Positions 12,701 to 22,781 of a stretch of DNA of 64,000 nt are shown piece after piece. Location of the stretch: positions 218,042,876 to 218,106,875 of the forward strand of contig CM070873.1 in the NCBI GenBank assembly GCA_036365515.1, given 5' to 3'. The position numbers and the translations under genes are program-made. The first letter of the stretch is position 1. The number at the start of each line of letters is the position of its first letter. Below the pieces are notes generated by a model. The model was not told where the DNA came from. It saw nothing but the letters and a program-made list of their open reading frames with translations, and searched no databases. The DNA is from Torymus aiolomorphi (taxonomy: Eukaryota; Arthropoda; Insecta; Hymenoptera; Torymidae).

Positions 12701-15700
12701 GTTAAAGTGTCAGACTGTGTGTCGAATTATTAACTAGTGCCCTCAGGAGTGCCTCAGGGCTCGCACCTATAGGCTCCCTACTTTTTATCGTTTTTATTAA
12801 CGTCTTTCCCGGTATTATGCAAAACTCCTGGGTTTTATTATACGCGGATGATGCGAAGCTCTTCAGGGATATCAGATCCCCCTTGGTGCCTCATTATTGC
12901 AGCTGGACGTAGACCGTCTGAGTTCATGGGCACGGGAGAACGGTCTTGACATAAATCTCAGCAAATCTAGGGTGCTGTCTTTCAGTAGGACGCAATCAAC
13001 ACTTCGGTACCACTACCTTATCAACGGCCTGCCAGTTAAAAGGGTATTCTCTTTCTCTGACCTTGGCATTATCCATGAAACCTCACTCTCGTTTGTCTCG
13101 CACATCAACGCAGTTTCATCCAAGTGTCAACGCCTCTTAGGCTTTATCAAGCGCTCGACCTCTGATTTTTGTAACCCTGGCACCATCACTCACCTCTATA
13201 AGTACCTTATTCTACCGTTACTCACCTATGCTTCCGTTATCTGGTTCCCTTCTACAGCCACACACAACAAACCTCTAGACAGCGACATCCATCAGGTCTT
13301 GCATCTGATTGCCCTTAAGGCGAGGCCCCATGCCTTTTACTGACCATGATTACTCTCCCCTCTACATGCACGTCAACCTACAGCCTATAAACCGTATCCA
13401 CGAATATTATGACCTAATTTTTATGTTTAAAGTTCTAAATCAAGTAAAATCGTCACCAGACGTTGAAAGCCTTTTTTCGGCTAGACAACCCCCTTACGAG
13501 CTACGACGATACAATGTACTTCATGATATGACGCAAACCACTGCACATGACTTCTCCGCACCGATTCCGAAATTAAGGAGGCTTTGGAATGCCATTCCTC
13601 CTGTTATTCAAGGCATCAAATGATCAGCCTATTCAAGCGCGCGGCCTCCGAGATGCGTAATTAATTACGTTCGAACACACCGTTTATTTGTAAAATAGAG
13701 ATTAATTATTTTCTTTTTCCATTTCGCTTACAATCTAAGTAATTACGTTATAGTGCCACTATGTGAATACATCAATCAATGTACACTTTGTGTAAGGGAT
13801 ATAAGTCCGTTTAAGCAATAAATAAATAAAAAAAAATAAAATATATTTTAAATAAATATTATGTACTTCTTTTATATTCATACAAAATTTTAAAATGACC
13901 AGTATTTATCACTTACACACAATATAAGTTGATTTCAGTATCTCATATATACACTCTACAGGGTGGGATACGGTTTGCAGGTTATAGTTTGTGTATAAAT
14001 AATTCTTACATTTAATTGAATTATAAGTATATGAATGCTTCAAATATGTAAAAAAAAACAGCGAGAAAAACAGTATTTAACCCTTTAGTGCCTATAGTAT
14101 TTTTTCTTTAAAAATAAAATAAAAAATTCTGCGGGAATAAAAACGATTACTATTGTTATTATTATTTTATTTTAATTGTATTAGCCACTCTTTTTCAAGT
14201 CGAATAATAGGATTGGATAGGTTTCAAATCTGTTTTATTTCATATATTATAATCAAATTCAGGAGCCTGGAAGTGCTTGGACGAATACGCCTAGTGGACG
14301 CGAAAGGGTTAACTTAATGTTCTCTCTATAAAAAATGCATCCCAACATGGTTGGCGCCATGCTGATTTTCTCGAATTTTCTCTCTATAAAAAATGCATCC
14401 CAACATGGCCGGCGTCATGCTTATTTTCTCGAATATCTCAAAAATCTCGAATTAATTGTTGGCGCATGCGCTCTAGCGTTATGATAGATGGCGCTTGTGA
14501 GCGCGGAAGATTTATATATATAATAATATAATTCGACAGAATTATTATTTCGATGATCAAAATTAAAATGTTTTGTAATAATATTGGAAATATGAATATA
14601 ATAATGCAGTTTGACATATTATAACGCTTTGTGTGTTAATATTTAAAAATAATAAAATATTTCCTTGAATGTACAAATGAGTGTATTTGTGCCTATGTAG
14701 ATACATATGATGTAGTCTAATTCTATTAGATCAATTTAAAAAAGTGTAAGAGACCAACGCAAGATAATTAGATTAGAAATTTGAATCGTTTTGACAGGAT
14801 CAAAGTACGCCGAGTGTCATATGATAGAAAAATTGAAGTTAATTATTGAGGTTTTGTGTTTAGGGAAGCATACCGCAAATTGCTTGAACGAAATAGTCTT
14901 GGTTTCGAACTATACAAATTTTTGGTTTATAATGGTATAATGGTATTTTAGTTTTTCAAAATAAGCGTTCAAGTAAGTTTTGAATAATTAGATTGAAACG
15001 TTCGATCCCCGCAGAAAATGCGTCGATGATCGCAAATCAACCTTGATTTACCTCGATTCTACCTTGATTTGCCTTGATTCAAGGTAAATCGATGCATGAT
15101 CAAGGTAAATCGATGCGTAATCAGGGTAAATCGATGTATAATTACAGTCAATCAATGCATAATTACAGTCAATCAATGCATAACCAAGGTAAATCAAAGT
15201 TGATTTGAGGATACGTAATTTCCAGCAGGGATTAGTCAATTTCCGTTGAATAAACCGGAGGCAGTCTCTGCGATTTCGGAATGCGCCCTATAGGGTTACT
15301 GTGTACCAATAGTTTCATATAAGTCGCGAGCTAAGAGCGAATCGACATTGGGTGCTGTGTGTCGTGTGCCGTGCGATTTGTGCCGTACCAAAAAGAAAGT
15401 GTTGTTCAACATCTACATACTTATTAATACAGGATAAAGAGGAAGGACGTACTCTCTTATTGAACAGAGCATAGATGTCAAACATAGATAACAGTTACGT
15501 AGATGTCAAACAACACTTTATTTTTGGTACGGCAGATCACATGGCACACGATGCACAGCACGCAATGTGGATTCGCTCTTAGCTCGCTACAAGCAAAAAA
15601 GGGAACAGAAACCGATACAGTGAAATACATGGGATATAATACATGAACAACTATAACAACATGTATCAAAGATAATTGGAAAACAAAACTGTCCTGATAT

Positions 15701-16972
15701 TTCTCTAAATTTTTCAATTTGTTTTAATTGACTGAATAAAATGTAAAAGTACGGCTTTTTGAAGTTACAGTGGCACAAAAAGGAAAAAGTGTGTGTATTG
15801 ATGGCCAAATCTTATTTTATTTTATATCCAAATATGATTTCATTGGTTGTTTGCGAGCCCTAGAGAGGAGTGTTTTCATCATACTGAACTGGGGGAGCCC
15901 CCTCCACATAATAGCATACAGAAAATGAGCATGTCAAAGAAGTCATCACATTTCGGGAAAGTGTTTCCCAAAAATGGGCCTTGAGGGGTTCAATTATATA
16001 TGAAATGAATGTAAAAATATTTACATACAAGATAGTTACGGCACCTCAAGAATGACGAATTTTTAAAAAAAGGGTGAAAAAGGGTGGTATTCAAGTGGAT
16101 ATAACTTTGGACTGAAATTTCAAAATTTAAATCGCCAAAAAATAAATTAAGGCTTATTTCAAGACGAAAAGAAATGATTGTTTAAGAATCTAATTATCTT
16201 TTGATTTGAGAGAACAGGGTAAGTTTAAAAATAATCAAAAAAACTCGAAATTTTGATATTTACGTTCTTACGTATGTAGCGTTACCTAAAAGAGGGATTA
16301 AAACGAACAAAATATATCCTCAAAATTGGCAGAAAGACGAAAAAAATGCCGCGTTGAACGCCTAAAAAGCTTAAATAAAAGGCTCAGGAAAAATGATTGA
16401 AAATGGCCATTTTTAAGCAGTTTTTGAAAATTTTTTTAAATTCTAGGTTATGTTTAAAGAGACCTTTGGGGCTGAAACTTGGCAGACGTTATTTTTTTTT
16501 AATATACTTTTAGAAAAAAAATTATGAGATAAATCGGAGAGGTGGTTTAATTAACAGTTGAGTATTGGATATAGTATACATTTTTTTCGATATAAAACTC
16601 ACACAGCTGCGAACTCTTTAGCTGCCTGGTTAAAGCTACTACATATAGCAATGGTAGGAAAAGGAGAACGCCAATCGAGATAAGATGTATCAATTGTTAT
16701 TGCAACAGGTTTTTCGACGAAATTTCGAATAATACTTGTGATTGTAATATAACAAGTATACCAACTTAAGGCACATAAAATAATCCATAATAGGCTGAAA
16801 TCAAATACATTCAAAAAAGAAAAATTGGAATCTTTTTCTACGCACTTGCTTCAAATATAATATTTTACCGTTCAGTCCAATGATGGTTTTTTTTGACAAT
16901 GTACTTCAAGCCATGGATATTTGAAGCCTCTAAGTATGCTCTTAATCCGGTAAAAAATTTACGTCGATTCAT
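3555..16972 (-). CDS. ppk: Pickpocket-like DEG/ENaC sodium channel subunit, complete, 7 coding exons
   Basis: Exons (minus strand): 16869-16972, 16603-16794, 8924-9065, 7176-7406, 6378-6608, 5267-5570, 3555-3658. All junctions are GT-AG and the phases match (2,2,0,0,0,1), giving 435 aa plus stop, a usual PPK length. Exon 1 holds the gating His-Gly motif (SNIHGLKYIV). Exon 2 holds TM1 and the PFPTIAIC segment. Exons 3-6 hold the Cys-rich extracellular domain (CCREFVTLHTAVGYC, IQVFFLNN, RECRFP, RECGCISYAYP). Exon 7 holds TM2 with the G-x-S filter in GLFTGASALSFVEHF. The family forms trimeric cation channels in the plasma membrane used in mechano-, chemo- or water-sensing. At the exon 5/6 junction the second Cys of the usual C-x3-C pair before CGC reads as Ala. 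Intron 2 (7.5 kb) holds a LINE and several smaller repeats. The start is chosen by the family N-terminus. The member of the family is not resolved. Confidence 0.88.
3711..3822. repeat. (TG)n microsatellite with TA and CG interruptions
   Basis: About 110 bp of TG dinucleotides lie in intron 6 of the pickpocket gene, interrupted by TATATATCTC and occasional GC steps. The apparent Val/Cys-rich reading frame across it is a product of the repeat. Confidence 0.95.
4030..4815. mobile_element. Imperfect foldback element filled with GTGC/GGCA-type motifs
   Basis: The left arm (GCCATTTAAAATAAAATTGC at about 4120) is the inverse of the right arm near 4660-4690 (CAAGCTAATTTTATTTTC). Both arms carry many degenerate copies of a short word: TTTGGCACA, TTCGGCAC, TGTGCACAACT, TGTGCCAAAA. 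The element sits in intron 6 of the channel gene. Exact ends and target duplication are not certain. No ORF. Confidence 0.5.
6167..6327. mobile_element. MITE-like foldback with CCCTGCTGAAA-type ends
   Basis: About 40 bp at each end are inverted copies: the left arm reads CCTGGTAGAAGTCGTCC, then TCCCATTTGTGAAATGAT; the right arm inverted reads CCCTGCTGAAAATCGTAC, then CGCCATTTGTGAAACGAT. The centre also repeats ATTTTCTAGCCATTT-like words. It lies in intron 5 of the pickpocket gene and shares its outermost bases with elements at 15.0, 22.2 and 46.4 kb. Confidence 0.7.
7489..7649. mobile_element. 161-bp MITE with TA target duplication
   Basis: Terminal inverted repeats of about 24 bp begin AAGGACCCCGCACACAATG and end with the exact inverse. 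TA flanks both ends (7487-7488 and 7650-7651), which suits a Tc1/mariner-type element. No coding capacity. It lies in intron 3 of the channel gene. Confidence 0.8.
7660..7956 (-). other. Unrecognised open frame inside an intron
   Basis: An open frame of about 100 codons (for example RSEWRQIRIQNVTKWYSP, then GYFLGQLYICDRILRDSR) lies on the coding strand of the pickpocket gene in intron 3, just upstream of the MITE. It does not match the expected DEG/ENaC segment: exons 3 and 4 already join in phase and in the right order without it. It may be a captured fragment or chance. I see no recognisable domain. Confidence 0.2.
8089..8340. repeat. CTTACG/CGTAAG-rich segment next to a TTAAGTAGTTCA-like end
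   Basis: The segment starts GAACTACCTTAAGTAAGAAG and then carries repeated CGTAAG, CTTACGG, TTTACG, CTTACGTTT and CATACGTTTTCTTACG words in both orientations. It resembles the other reiterated-motif elements here, but a clear partner terminus was not found. Confidence 0.4.
9209..9550 (+). mobile_element. tRNA-derived SINE
   Basis: A tRNA-like head carries a box-A-like TCTCAGTTGGTAAGGCG (about 9224-9240) and a box-B-like GGTTTGAATCCC (about 9273). It is followed by a unique body (TTCGGCGGCAAAGATTCG, GGTCAGTACGGGAACTATAA) and an AAT-rich tail near 9545. The anticodon region does not form a normal seven-base loop and the 3' acceptor strand is absent, so this is a retroposon rather than a tRNA gene. 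It lies in intron 2 of the pickpocket gene. Confidence 0.7.
9773..10440. repeat. GC-richer repeat block with several internal inverted repeats
   Basis: The block contains two direct copies of an AAAACAGGTGAGAAAT word (about 10097 and 10147) and the inverse ATTCATTTCTCCTC near 10184. A separate stem lies at 10319-10399, where AGCTATTTCAGATTCGGGTG pairs with CACCTCACCCTCACTAG-type sequence. No ORF has a recognisable product. It is probably a non-autonomous element or an LTR-like remnant, of unassigned family. Confidence 0.4.
10550..13845 (+). mobile_element. Decayed Jockey/CR1-type LINE
   Basis: A 5' segment encodes the start of ORF1 (MSDEKCFLCPDKGPLRAG, 10698) and then jumps by internal deletion into ORF2. 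The APE-type endonuclease (ILYQNARSL, IIFIETWL, RGGGVLVAVR) is at about 10930-11600. Reverse transcriptase follows (SSGPDGIPSFFLKK, QQHGFVRG, DFSKTFDSVNH, SGVPQGS, LLYADDAKLF) at about 12040-12890. The C-terminal region ends with RRLWNAIPPVIQGIK at 13623. Several frameshifts and stops separate these pieces, so it is inactive. The 3' UTR ends in ATAAATAAAT plus poly-A (about 13818-13845). It is inserted in intron 2 of the pickpocket gene, opposite to its transcription. The clade is judged from motif style only. Confidence 0.85.
14081..14308. mobile_element. piggyBac-like MITE with TTAA duplication
   Basis: TTAA at 14077-14080 and 14309-14312 flanks a 228-bp element whose ends are CCCTTTAGTGCC and GGACGCGAAAGGG. 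Both the CCCTTT terminus and the TTAA site fit piggyBac-type elements. Non-coding, AT-rich interior. Confidence 0.75.
14320..14435. repeat. Two tandem copies of a 58-bp unit
   Basis: Each unit begins TTCTCTCTATAAAAAATGC, continues CATCCCAACATGG and ends ATTTTCTCGAA. The two copies differ at only a few positions (TTGGCGCC against CCGGCGTC). They lie directly after the TTAA MITE, in intron 2 of the channel gene. Confidence 0.9.
15007..15230. mobile_element. MITE with internal 21-bp tandem repeats
   Basis: Inverted ends (CCCCGCAGAAAATGCGTCG on the left; CCCTGCTGGAAATTACG as the inverse of the right) enclose an inner inverted pair (CAAATCAACCTTGATTTACC). The centre holds about six 21-bp direct repeats of the type AAGGTAAATCGATGCRTAATC, the later copies drifting to ACAGTCAATCAATGC. 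The reiterated word is itself part of the terminal repeat. It lies in intron 2 of the pickpocket gene. Confidence 0.75.
15326..15587. mobile_element. 262-bp foldback
   Basis: Arms of about 90 bp (15326-15413 and 15497-15587) pair with small mismatches: GCGAGCTAAGAGCGAATC against GATTCGCTCTTAGCTCGC, and GGTACGGCA against TGCCGTACC. The loop is about 85 bp. No clear target duplication. Intron 2 of the channel gene. Confidence 0.75.
15588..16602. other. Intron sequence with nothing recognisable
   Basis: This is the 5' end of pickpocket intron 2. It is AT-rich with long A and T runs and short poly-A-like patches. I see no coding segment, RNA gene or clear inverted repeat. Confidence 0.5.
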
Positions 16973-17879
16973 TGTGCCTTCTTTGAAACTCTCAGTTTTA
17001 GTAGGGAGTCTAAAAGGTATTGCTATTCATCAGTAGCGAATACTATAAATTATTCAGTGCACATTACATCTTTATAGCCCATAACCATTCATTCGTGCTG
17101 TCATTACCAGAAGTATTCTACTAAAGTTTTAATGTATCAAGATTGTAAAGATTGTAAATGCAAACTTTTTTCAATTTTAAGCGTGAATTCTTATTTTTTG
17201 TACGTCGGTTTCTAGCAGTTACCCTTTCTACAAAAGTGCATGCGTTGTTTCGAATAAAATTTTCAAGTGGCTCGATTTGAAATATTTAATGAAACTTAAA
17301 AATATGGAATTGTTTTTTATGAAAAAACTTGTAATTGATATTTTATTTTCGTACATTTTTAATCAAGTAGTCCATTTAAGTTCATATCGTTAAAAAAAGA
17401 AATTTCGTAATATTTTCGTATATTTTTTTCAGATCGATAAAATCAATTTTATTAAATTGTTTTAAAAATTGTTTATAACTAATTACCTGACCATTTCAGA
17501 GACTTCTACCCAAAAAATTCGGATTGAGAAGACCAATAACCATTAAGTAAGTTTTGGTAGAGTCGTGGACCTCAAAAATGCAATGGAACCCTATCTGGTG
17601 CCTAGACTAAAATCGTAATTTCTCGGGAACGATTCAATATATCAGTTTGAAATTTATAGACCACTTTGCATGTGAGATAGGCAATATGTGTGGAAAATTT
17701 TATCAAAATCATTCGATAAAAAGTGATTTTCTTTGTCGCACAATAAATTGAGTAAAATTGGTTTAATCTTTTTGATATTTTGTGGAGATGTAGAGTTTGT
17801 TTATTTCTTTTGTATCAATTCTTTGGGCAAAAGTATTGATTCATAAATTTCACATTTCCTTTCCTCCTCACACAAATTC
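16973..17879. promoter_or_regulatory. Upstream flank of the pickpocket gene
   Basis: This 0.9-kb stretch precedes the channel start codon on the minus strand. It should hold the 5' UTR and promoter, but I cannot point to a TATA box or initiator with confidence. The stretch is AT-rich and non-coding. Confidence 0.35.
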
Positions 17880-18750
17880 CTCAAGGTTGAAAGGCTCAGG
17901 TAGAGGATAGTCACAGAAGAAAAATCTAATGCAACTGCTATTCCTACTACTGCCTTAGTCGCCTCTAATTCAGTTCTCTTTACTTTCGAAGGTCAAAGTC
18001 TTCCCACACATGTTTTCCTCTATTAAGTTAGATGTGAAGTTTCAGTTTACGTTCCTCAAATTAAAATATGTTTTAACTGCTATATTGTTTGGCCATATCA
18101 AGGATCCGTGTAAGAGCAAACAGCTCTGTCAAAGGTGTGGCAACCTTGCTCATGACAATCCAGAAGCCTGTCCCAATAAGGAGTGTCAACCCATCTGTGT
18201 GAATTGCCGGCAAATCCATCTGCCGAGGGACAAATTTTGCCCTGAATGGCTTTTATAAAAAAAAAGGTTCGCATTCATGCTGTATTTAACAACCTTTCTT
18301 TAGAGACGCCTATGCTTTTGTGATCCGCTCGAATCCTCATCGGCACGCTTCCAGGACATATGACAATTTTAAAAAACGCCACTCCACATCTTCACTGGTA
18401 TCCTGTCCGACTTTCTCTGCTGCTTCTCTACCCATACCACCCTCTACAATTTCATCAACTCCTTTCCCTTGTTTCGCCCACGCCGCCAGAACGAGTATTC
18501 CTTCCTCCATATCTCCCGCTATCCTCTCCCACACCCAACCTCACCCTCATCCCAAAAAACGACCCTTGCGCTCGCGCTCACCTCCCGACAGATTTTCTTT
18601 CTCCCAACCACCTACCTCCCATGTCCGTGCTCCCTCTAAGCTCAAGCAAACATTCCCTACTAACACAATGAACCCTTCTCAGCCCTCCACTGCTTCCTAC
18701 TCTTTTCCATGGTGTAAAGAAAACAAGGTGTGTTCTTGCGCATCCTAAAA
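17880..18750 (+). mobile_element. LINE ORF1 (gag-like) relic with CCHC knuckles
   Basis: Tandem zinc knuckles are readable: LCQRCGNLAHDNPEAC and ICVNCRQIHLPRDKFCPEW (18121-18235). A further knuckle just upstream is shifted in frame (KICFNC). A Pro/Ser-rich linker follows (RSRSPPDRFSFSQPPT). Order and spacing are those of I/R1/Jockey-group ORF1 proteins, which bind RNA in the retroposition particle. Frameshifts and stops make it inactive. It probably belongs with the RNase H relic at 19.4 kb, the endonuclease and RT having been lost. Confidence 0.7.
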
Positions 18751-18989
18751 ATCAGCCGATGGCATGGTGACTCAAGTGAGAGACATCTTGACGAATTGAC
18801 CAATAGCATGTCAGCAACTTTTCGAAGGAATTTTAAATGACTTAGAGAATAAAAAGAAAAAAACGACTAAAAAAATTCTATAAATTAATTAATAAATCAA
18901 TTTATTTTAAAAAATAACAATTTTTTTCATATAATTATAAAAATAAATACTATAAAAAACGTTCAATACATAAATTTTGTAACTTTTTT

Positions 18990-19340
18990 GTACTTTTTTT
19001 ATTTTTAACATCAGGTATTAATTTTTTGTTAAGTTCACGTAATCTAATGTACGTTCTTGTACGTACAAGACACATCATTACCTCTTCGGGTACTATATAC
19101 TGTTCTGATAATTTTTCTAACGTTTACTTAGTAACTTTCTTAAATATCCAGTAAGTATCTTTACATAAATCTGATAGCCCGTGGAAATCTTGAAAAACTT
19201 TATTCATACAAAATGCTGCTTCGATAAACTCATCCGAAGGATATATCAAATGGCCATCTGATAATGTTAAAATCCAGTCAGGTTTATTAGAGGAAATTGT
19301 ACATTTTTTGTATAGTCACCTAAATTGTCATATTTAAAAA
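18990..19340 (-). pseudogene. Unassigned protein relic ending in RTRTYIRLRELNKK
   Basis: On the minus strand, from about 19312 downward, the frame reads NKPDWILTLSDGHLIYPSDE, then a helical stretch (FQDFHGLSDLCKDTYWIFKK) and, past one in-frame stop, VMMCLVRTRTYIRLRELNKK. The last segment looks like the C-terminus of a repeated insect protein of transposon origin, but I cannot name the family with certainty. It interrupts the LINE relic. Confidence 0.4.
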
Positions 19341-19374
19341 GAAATCTAAAAACTAACGCATTTTATTTTCCTCC

Positions 19375-20440
19375 CCTGTCCTTCAATGCTACACCTACTC
19401 TCTAGAACCTTGAGAACTCTCCCCTAACATCGTCTTTCACAGAGGCCGCCGCATTCAGAAATCTTCAAACCCAAAATTTTTATTTTATAAACTTTTTCGC
19501 AACGAGCTTAGTAATTCCACTTCCTTTTATATCGATGGTTCCAAAACTAGTGCGGGCTCTTACTTCAATTAGCCTAGCTGTTTTTTGTCCTCCCCGCAAC
19601 CTCCAGTACCGCATCTCCTCTCAAGCCTCTATTTTTACTGCAGAGACCCTAGCTATCTGAATCGCCTTAGAGACAGTTCTCTCATCTCATATCCCTAACT
19701 CTATAATCTTTGCTGACTCTCTTAACGTTTTCAAAACTATCTTTCTGCTAATTGATAACGACCCAGGTTCTAAGCTACGAAGCGTCTCATGTACTTGGTA
19801 GTGACTGCTTCAGGCGACCCGGGGCTCTTCTTTTATACCCTTGACGCGGACCCTGAGCCGTTATTAACGAGAGGGTATGGGAGGAGCCAGTCTCTCTGGT
19901 GGCGAAAAGTTGAATCTTCTTGAAGTCGGTTCCGAGGCCTATAGGTGCCGAGGGCTTCCCTCTCTTCTCTCAATCACGGGTGAGCTTCGTGGTGGGGGAA
20001 CATCTGTGGATGCTCAGATCCTGGACGAAAAATCCCCTCTCGACTTGTGGCGCTTTTGCCTGCCTCCTGATTGGTTCCCCTCTAAAGGGCCGGTTGCCAC
20101 ATAGTCTGTTGAGTTGGTTGCGTCATAGACTCGTGAACTGATGCAACATTGCCCAATGAATTCCTAGGATTGTTTATTGCTGGTGACTCATAGCTCGTTC
20201 CTCGCTGTGCTCAACCGTCTTGCATTTCATAGGCTTTTTGCTAATGGCCTTTCTCGGAATTGTTGACTCCGCAGAGTATATCCATGTTGCCTTCTTAACC
20301 GTCGCTGCATTCTTCTGTTCTTGTAACTGTTATTGACGAGTTGCCATTCATGATGAAATCCATACGGGGTCCTGAAAACTTTACGCTACCTGAGCGAGCT
20401 TTTCCCTAATTATTATTATTATTATTATGGTTCGTCTCGA
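19375..20440 (+). mobile_element. LINE RNase H relic and 3' UTR with (ATT)n tail
   Basis: The frame around 19520-19560 reads FYIDGSKTSAGSYF, the first catalytic strand of RNase H1 as found in I/R1-group ORF2. It is followed by frameshifted remnants. A GC-richer untranslated stretch runs to a tandem ATT tail at about 20408-20428. Tails of short tandem repeats instead of poly-A are known in this LINE group. It is non-functional. Confidence 0.6.
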
Positions 20441-20905
20441 GTATTGATGACGTAATTATGTGCAATTCCGCTAATTAATTTTGGTTTTTAATATGTTTAA
20501 CGTTATTATGAGTCGTGATCGATATCTACAGGAATTATTCGCTAGCGCTGTTAGTTAATAGCTATTTAGTTACGGTTCGTTGTAATTATTGTTCATTATC
20601 GGAATAGTTATTAAATTGTTCGGGTGTACATTGTTAATAAATTAAAGCATTCGTCTTGTTATTGGTGCAATTATTACTTATTCTTAATGACAATTGTTCA
20701 ATCCATTATCCCTATTTGAGTTATTGTCAATTACTTGTTTATAACTTAGTTAATTAATTAATTAATATAGATTCTACTGTTGGAATTTTAGATCGAGATT
20801 GTTATTGGAACGCATTCAATTATTATTATTTAATATATTATTTTATTTAACTTTCATCAGAAATCAATATTCAAGGTTCCAATGTAAAATTGCCTTTATA
20901 TTTTG

Positions 20906-20986
20906 CACGACTCGTCTACGCAAACGCAGTTTATAACAGTATATATACGGTATTGTTATGAACTGTGTTTGCGTAGACGAGTCGTG
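20906..20986. repeat. Short perfect-stem foldback
   Basis: CACGACTCGTCTACGCAAAC at 20906 pairs with GTTTGCGTAGACGAGTCGTG ending at 20986. The loop is about 35 bp of TA-rich sequence. Confidence 0.85.
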
Positions 20987-21035
20987 GAACATAGTTTCGA
21001 GTTCGAGTTTCATTCCAACTTCCCTGCAACTCCAT

Positions 21036-21400
21036 TGCCCTAATCACATAACCGCGTACGATCGCGTACGTCTGCGTACAACCGCGTCCGACGTTAAGGA
21101 AGAATCTAGTGATTTTTGCTGTTGCCAACAGCGGCAGTGTCAGTGCAATAACTAGTACTTTCGAGGAACAGACCTACGTATACGAAAGTCCGCTACTACA
21201 CCAACGACAACAGACATAAACAAGCAAGCGTTACTCCGATCTACTGCACTTCGTGTGAGTAGATCTGTTCCTCGAAAGTACTAGTTATTGCACTGACATT
21301 GCCGCTGTTGGCAACAGCGAAAATCACTAGATTCTTCCTTAACGTCGGACGCGGTTGTACGTAGACGTACGCGATCGTACGCGGTTATGTGATTAGGGCA
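21036..21400. mobile_element. 365-bp foldback with 135-bp arms
   Basis: The arms 21036-21171 and 21264-21400 are nearly perfect inverses, starting TGCCCTAATCACATAACCGC and ending GCGGTTATGTGATTAGGGCA. They contain repeated CGTACG-type words. The loop is about 90 bp. No ORF. Confidence 0.88.
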
Positions 21401-21505
21401 CATGCGCTTTAGCGCTTAATTGAGCAAACGAATTCCATGTTCCGATTGGTCAACTTGGCGACCATTGCAGAAGCGCCTTTCTGCTCGCCGAACCCGACTC
21501 GGATC

Positions 21506-21754
21506 GTAAGGGAGAGTCCACCCTGGACCTGTACCCCTACCTTTACCCCGTATCCGTACCCTGTCCGATTGTCTTGTAGGGTGTACCTTCTTTACAAGTC
21601 TATGCTCATTAGTGGGTACGCGAGAAACAGATCTATACATTTACTCATTGATGAGCATAGACTTGTAAAGAAGGTACACCCTACAAGAAAATCGGACTGG
21701 GTACGGATACGGGGTAAAGGTAAGGGTACGGGGTCAATGTGAATTCTCCCTTAC
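21506..21754. mobile_element. 249-bp foldback
   Basis: Arms of about 105 bp begin GTAAGGGAGAGTCCACC and end GAATTCTCCCTTAC. They share the words TACCCCGTATCCGTACCC, CTTGTAGGGTGTACCTTC and TTTACAAGTCTATGCTCAT. The loop is about 40 bp. It lies 105 bp from the preceding foldback. Confidence 0.85.
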
Positions 21755-22220
21755 AGTATCCGCACCTCCGAGCAATTCCGAGATTCCGAGTTAGACTTCG
21801 TCGCGAGCGGTTGTGTCTAATTCCCGCGCTCTGTGTTCTGTGTTCTATTCTCTTTTACTCCAGTGCTGCTCGGGTGGGAGTTTGAGGACGGAATCCACTC
21901 CGGTTTCTAGGCCGGAAGCAAAACATGGATCCTTTCTGTGCTGTCTGGGGTTGATGATCTCGGTTTTCCGACTTTTCTCAACCTGGGGTGTGGCAGACAC
22001 TTTTCCCGGGAGAGGTGTGGCAGACTTTCCTGGTTACCAGGTAATATAGTTAGCTGTTCTTCGTTTAGGATTCTTGTACATTTATATTTCAAGATTCGTC
22101 TTTTTAGTTTCATTTATTTTCTTTTGACTGTGTTTTATCTTTACGAGTTTTATAACTCATATTTAGGGATGTGCTCGTAATAACCCCGTGGTGGTCGATG
22201 TGTTTAACCTTCCTCCACGA
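21755..22220. other. Unassigned GC-moderate sequence
   Basis: A T/C-rich, Ser/Cys-codon-rich segment with no convincing ORF. Short repeats include GGTGTGGCAGAC (two copies near 21988 and 22015). It may be the untranslated part of a retroelement whose other part follows the foldback at 22.8 kb. Confidence 0.3.
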
Positions 22221-22781
22221 CCCTACTGAAAAATCTCACGTGAGATCTCAGGTGAGAACTCATATGAGATCTCACGTGAGATCTCAGGTGAGAACTCATA
22301 TGAGATCTCACGTAAGATCTCACGCCAAAATCTCATCTGAAATTCTGGTCCGCGAGCTGCTAAAATGCCTTTAATGATAAAAAATCAGTTTCTGGGAATT
22401 ACGAATCGCCTAGTAGGTTACGCCACCCCCCAGATAAGTTCAAAAATCTATGTTTTGAAGCGATTTAGTCTTTTTTTTACATTTTTAGAAATTTTACACA
22501 TGAGATATCACGTGAGATCTCACGTGAGATTTCACGTGAGAAATTTGAAACATGAGATTCCACGTGAGATCTTATGTGTAAAATTTCTGAAAATGTAAAA
22601 AATAACTAAAACGCTTCAAAACGTAGATTTTTGAACTTATCTGGAGGTTGGCGTAACCTAATGGCGGTTCCTAATTCCCAGAAACTGATTTTTTATCATT
22701 GAAGGAATTTTAGCAGCTCACGGACCAGAATTTCAGATGAGATTTTGGCATGAGATCTCACGTGAGATTTTTCAGTAGAGG
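22221..22781. mobile_element. Foldback reiterating CTCACGTGAGATCT
   Basis: The ends are CCCTACTGAAAAATC and GATTTTTCAGTAGAGG. The whole 561 bp is one long inverted repeat: the AAATCAGTTTCTGGGAATTA of the left arm reappears inverted near 22670, and ATTCTGGTCCGCGAGCTGCT near 22730. Both arm ends and the centre are packed with copies of CTCACGTGAGATCTCA, GGTGAGAACTCATATGAG and close variants. No ORF. The palindromic word CACGTG occurs many times. Confidence 0.85.

Noticed and set aside
18337..18534. Minus-strand frame across the LINE ORF1 linker
   Set aside because: It is the shadow of the Pro/Ser-rich plus-strand linker.
22221..22781. CRISPR-like array
   Set aside because: The repeats are palindromic variants without regular unique spacers, within a foldback, in a eukaryotic genome.
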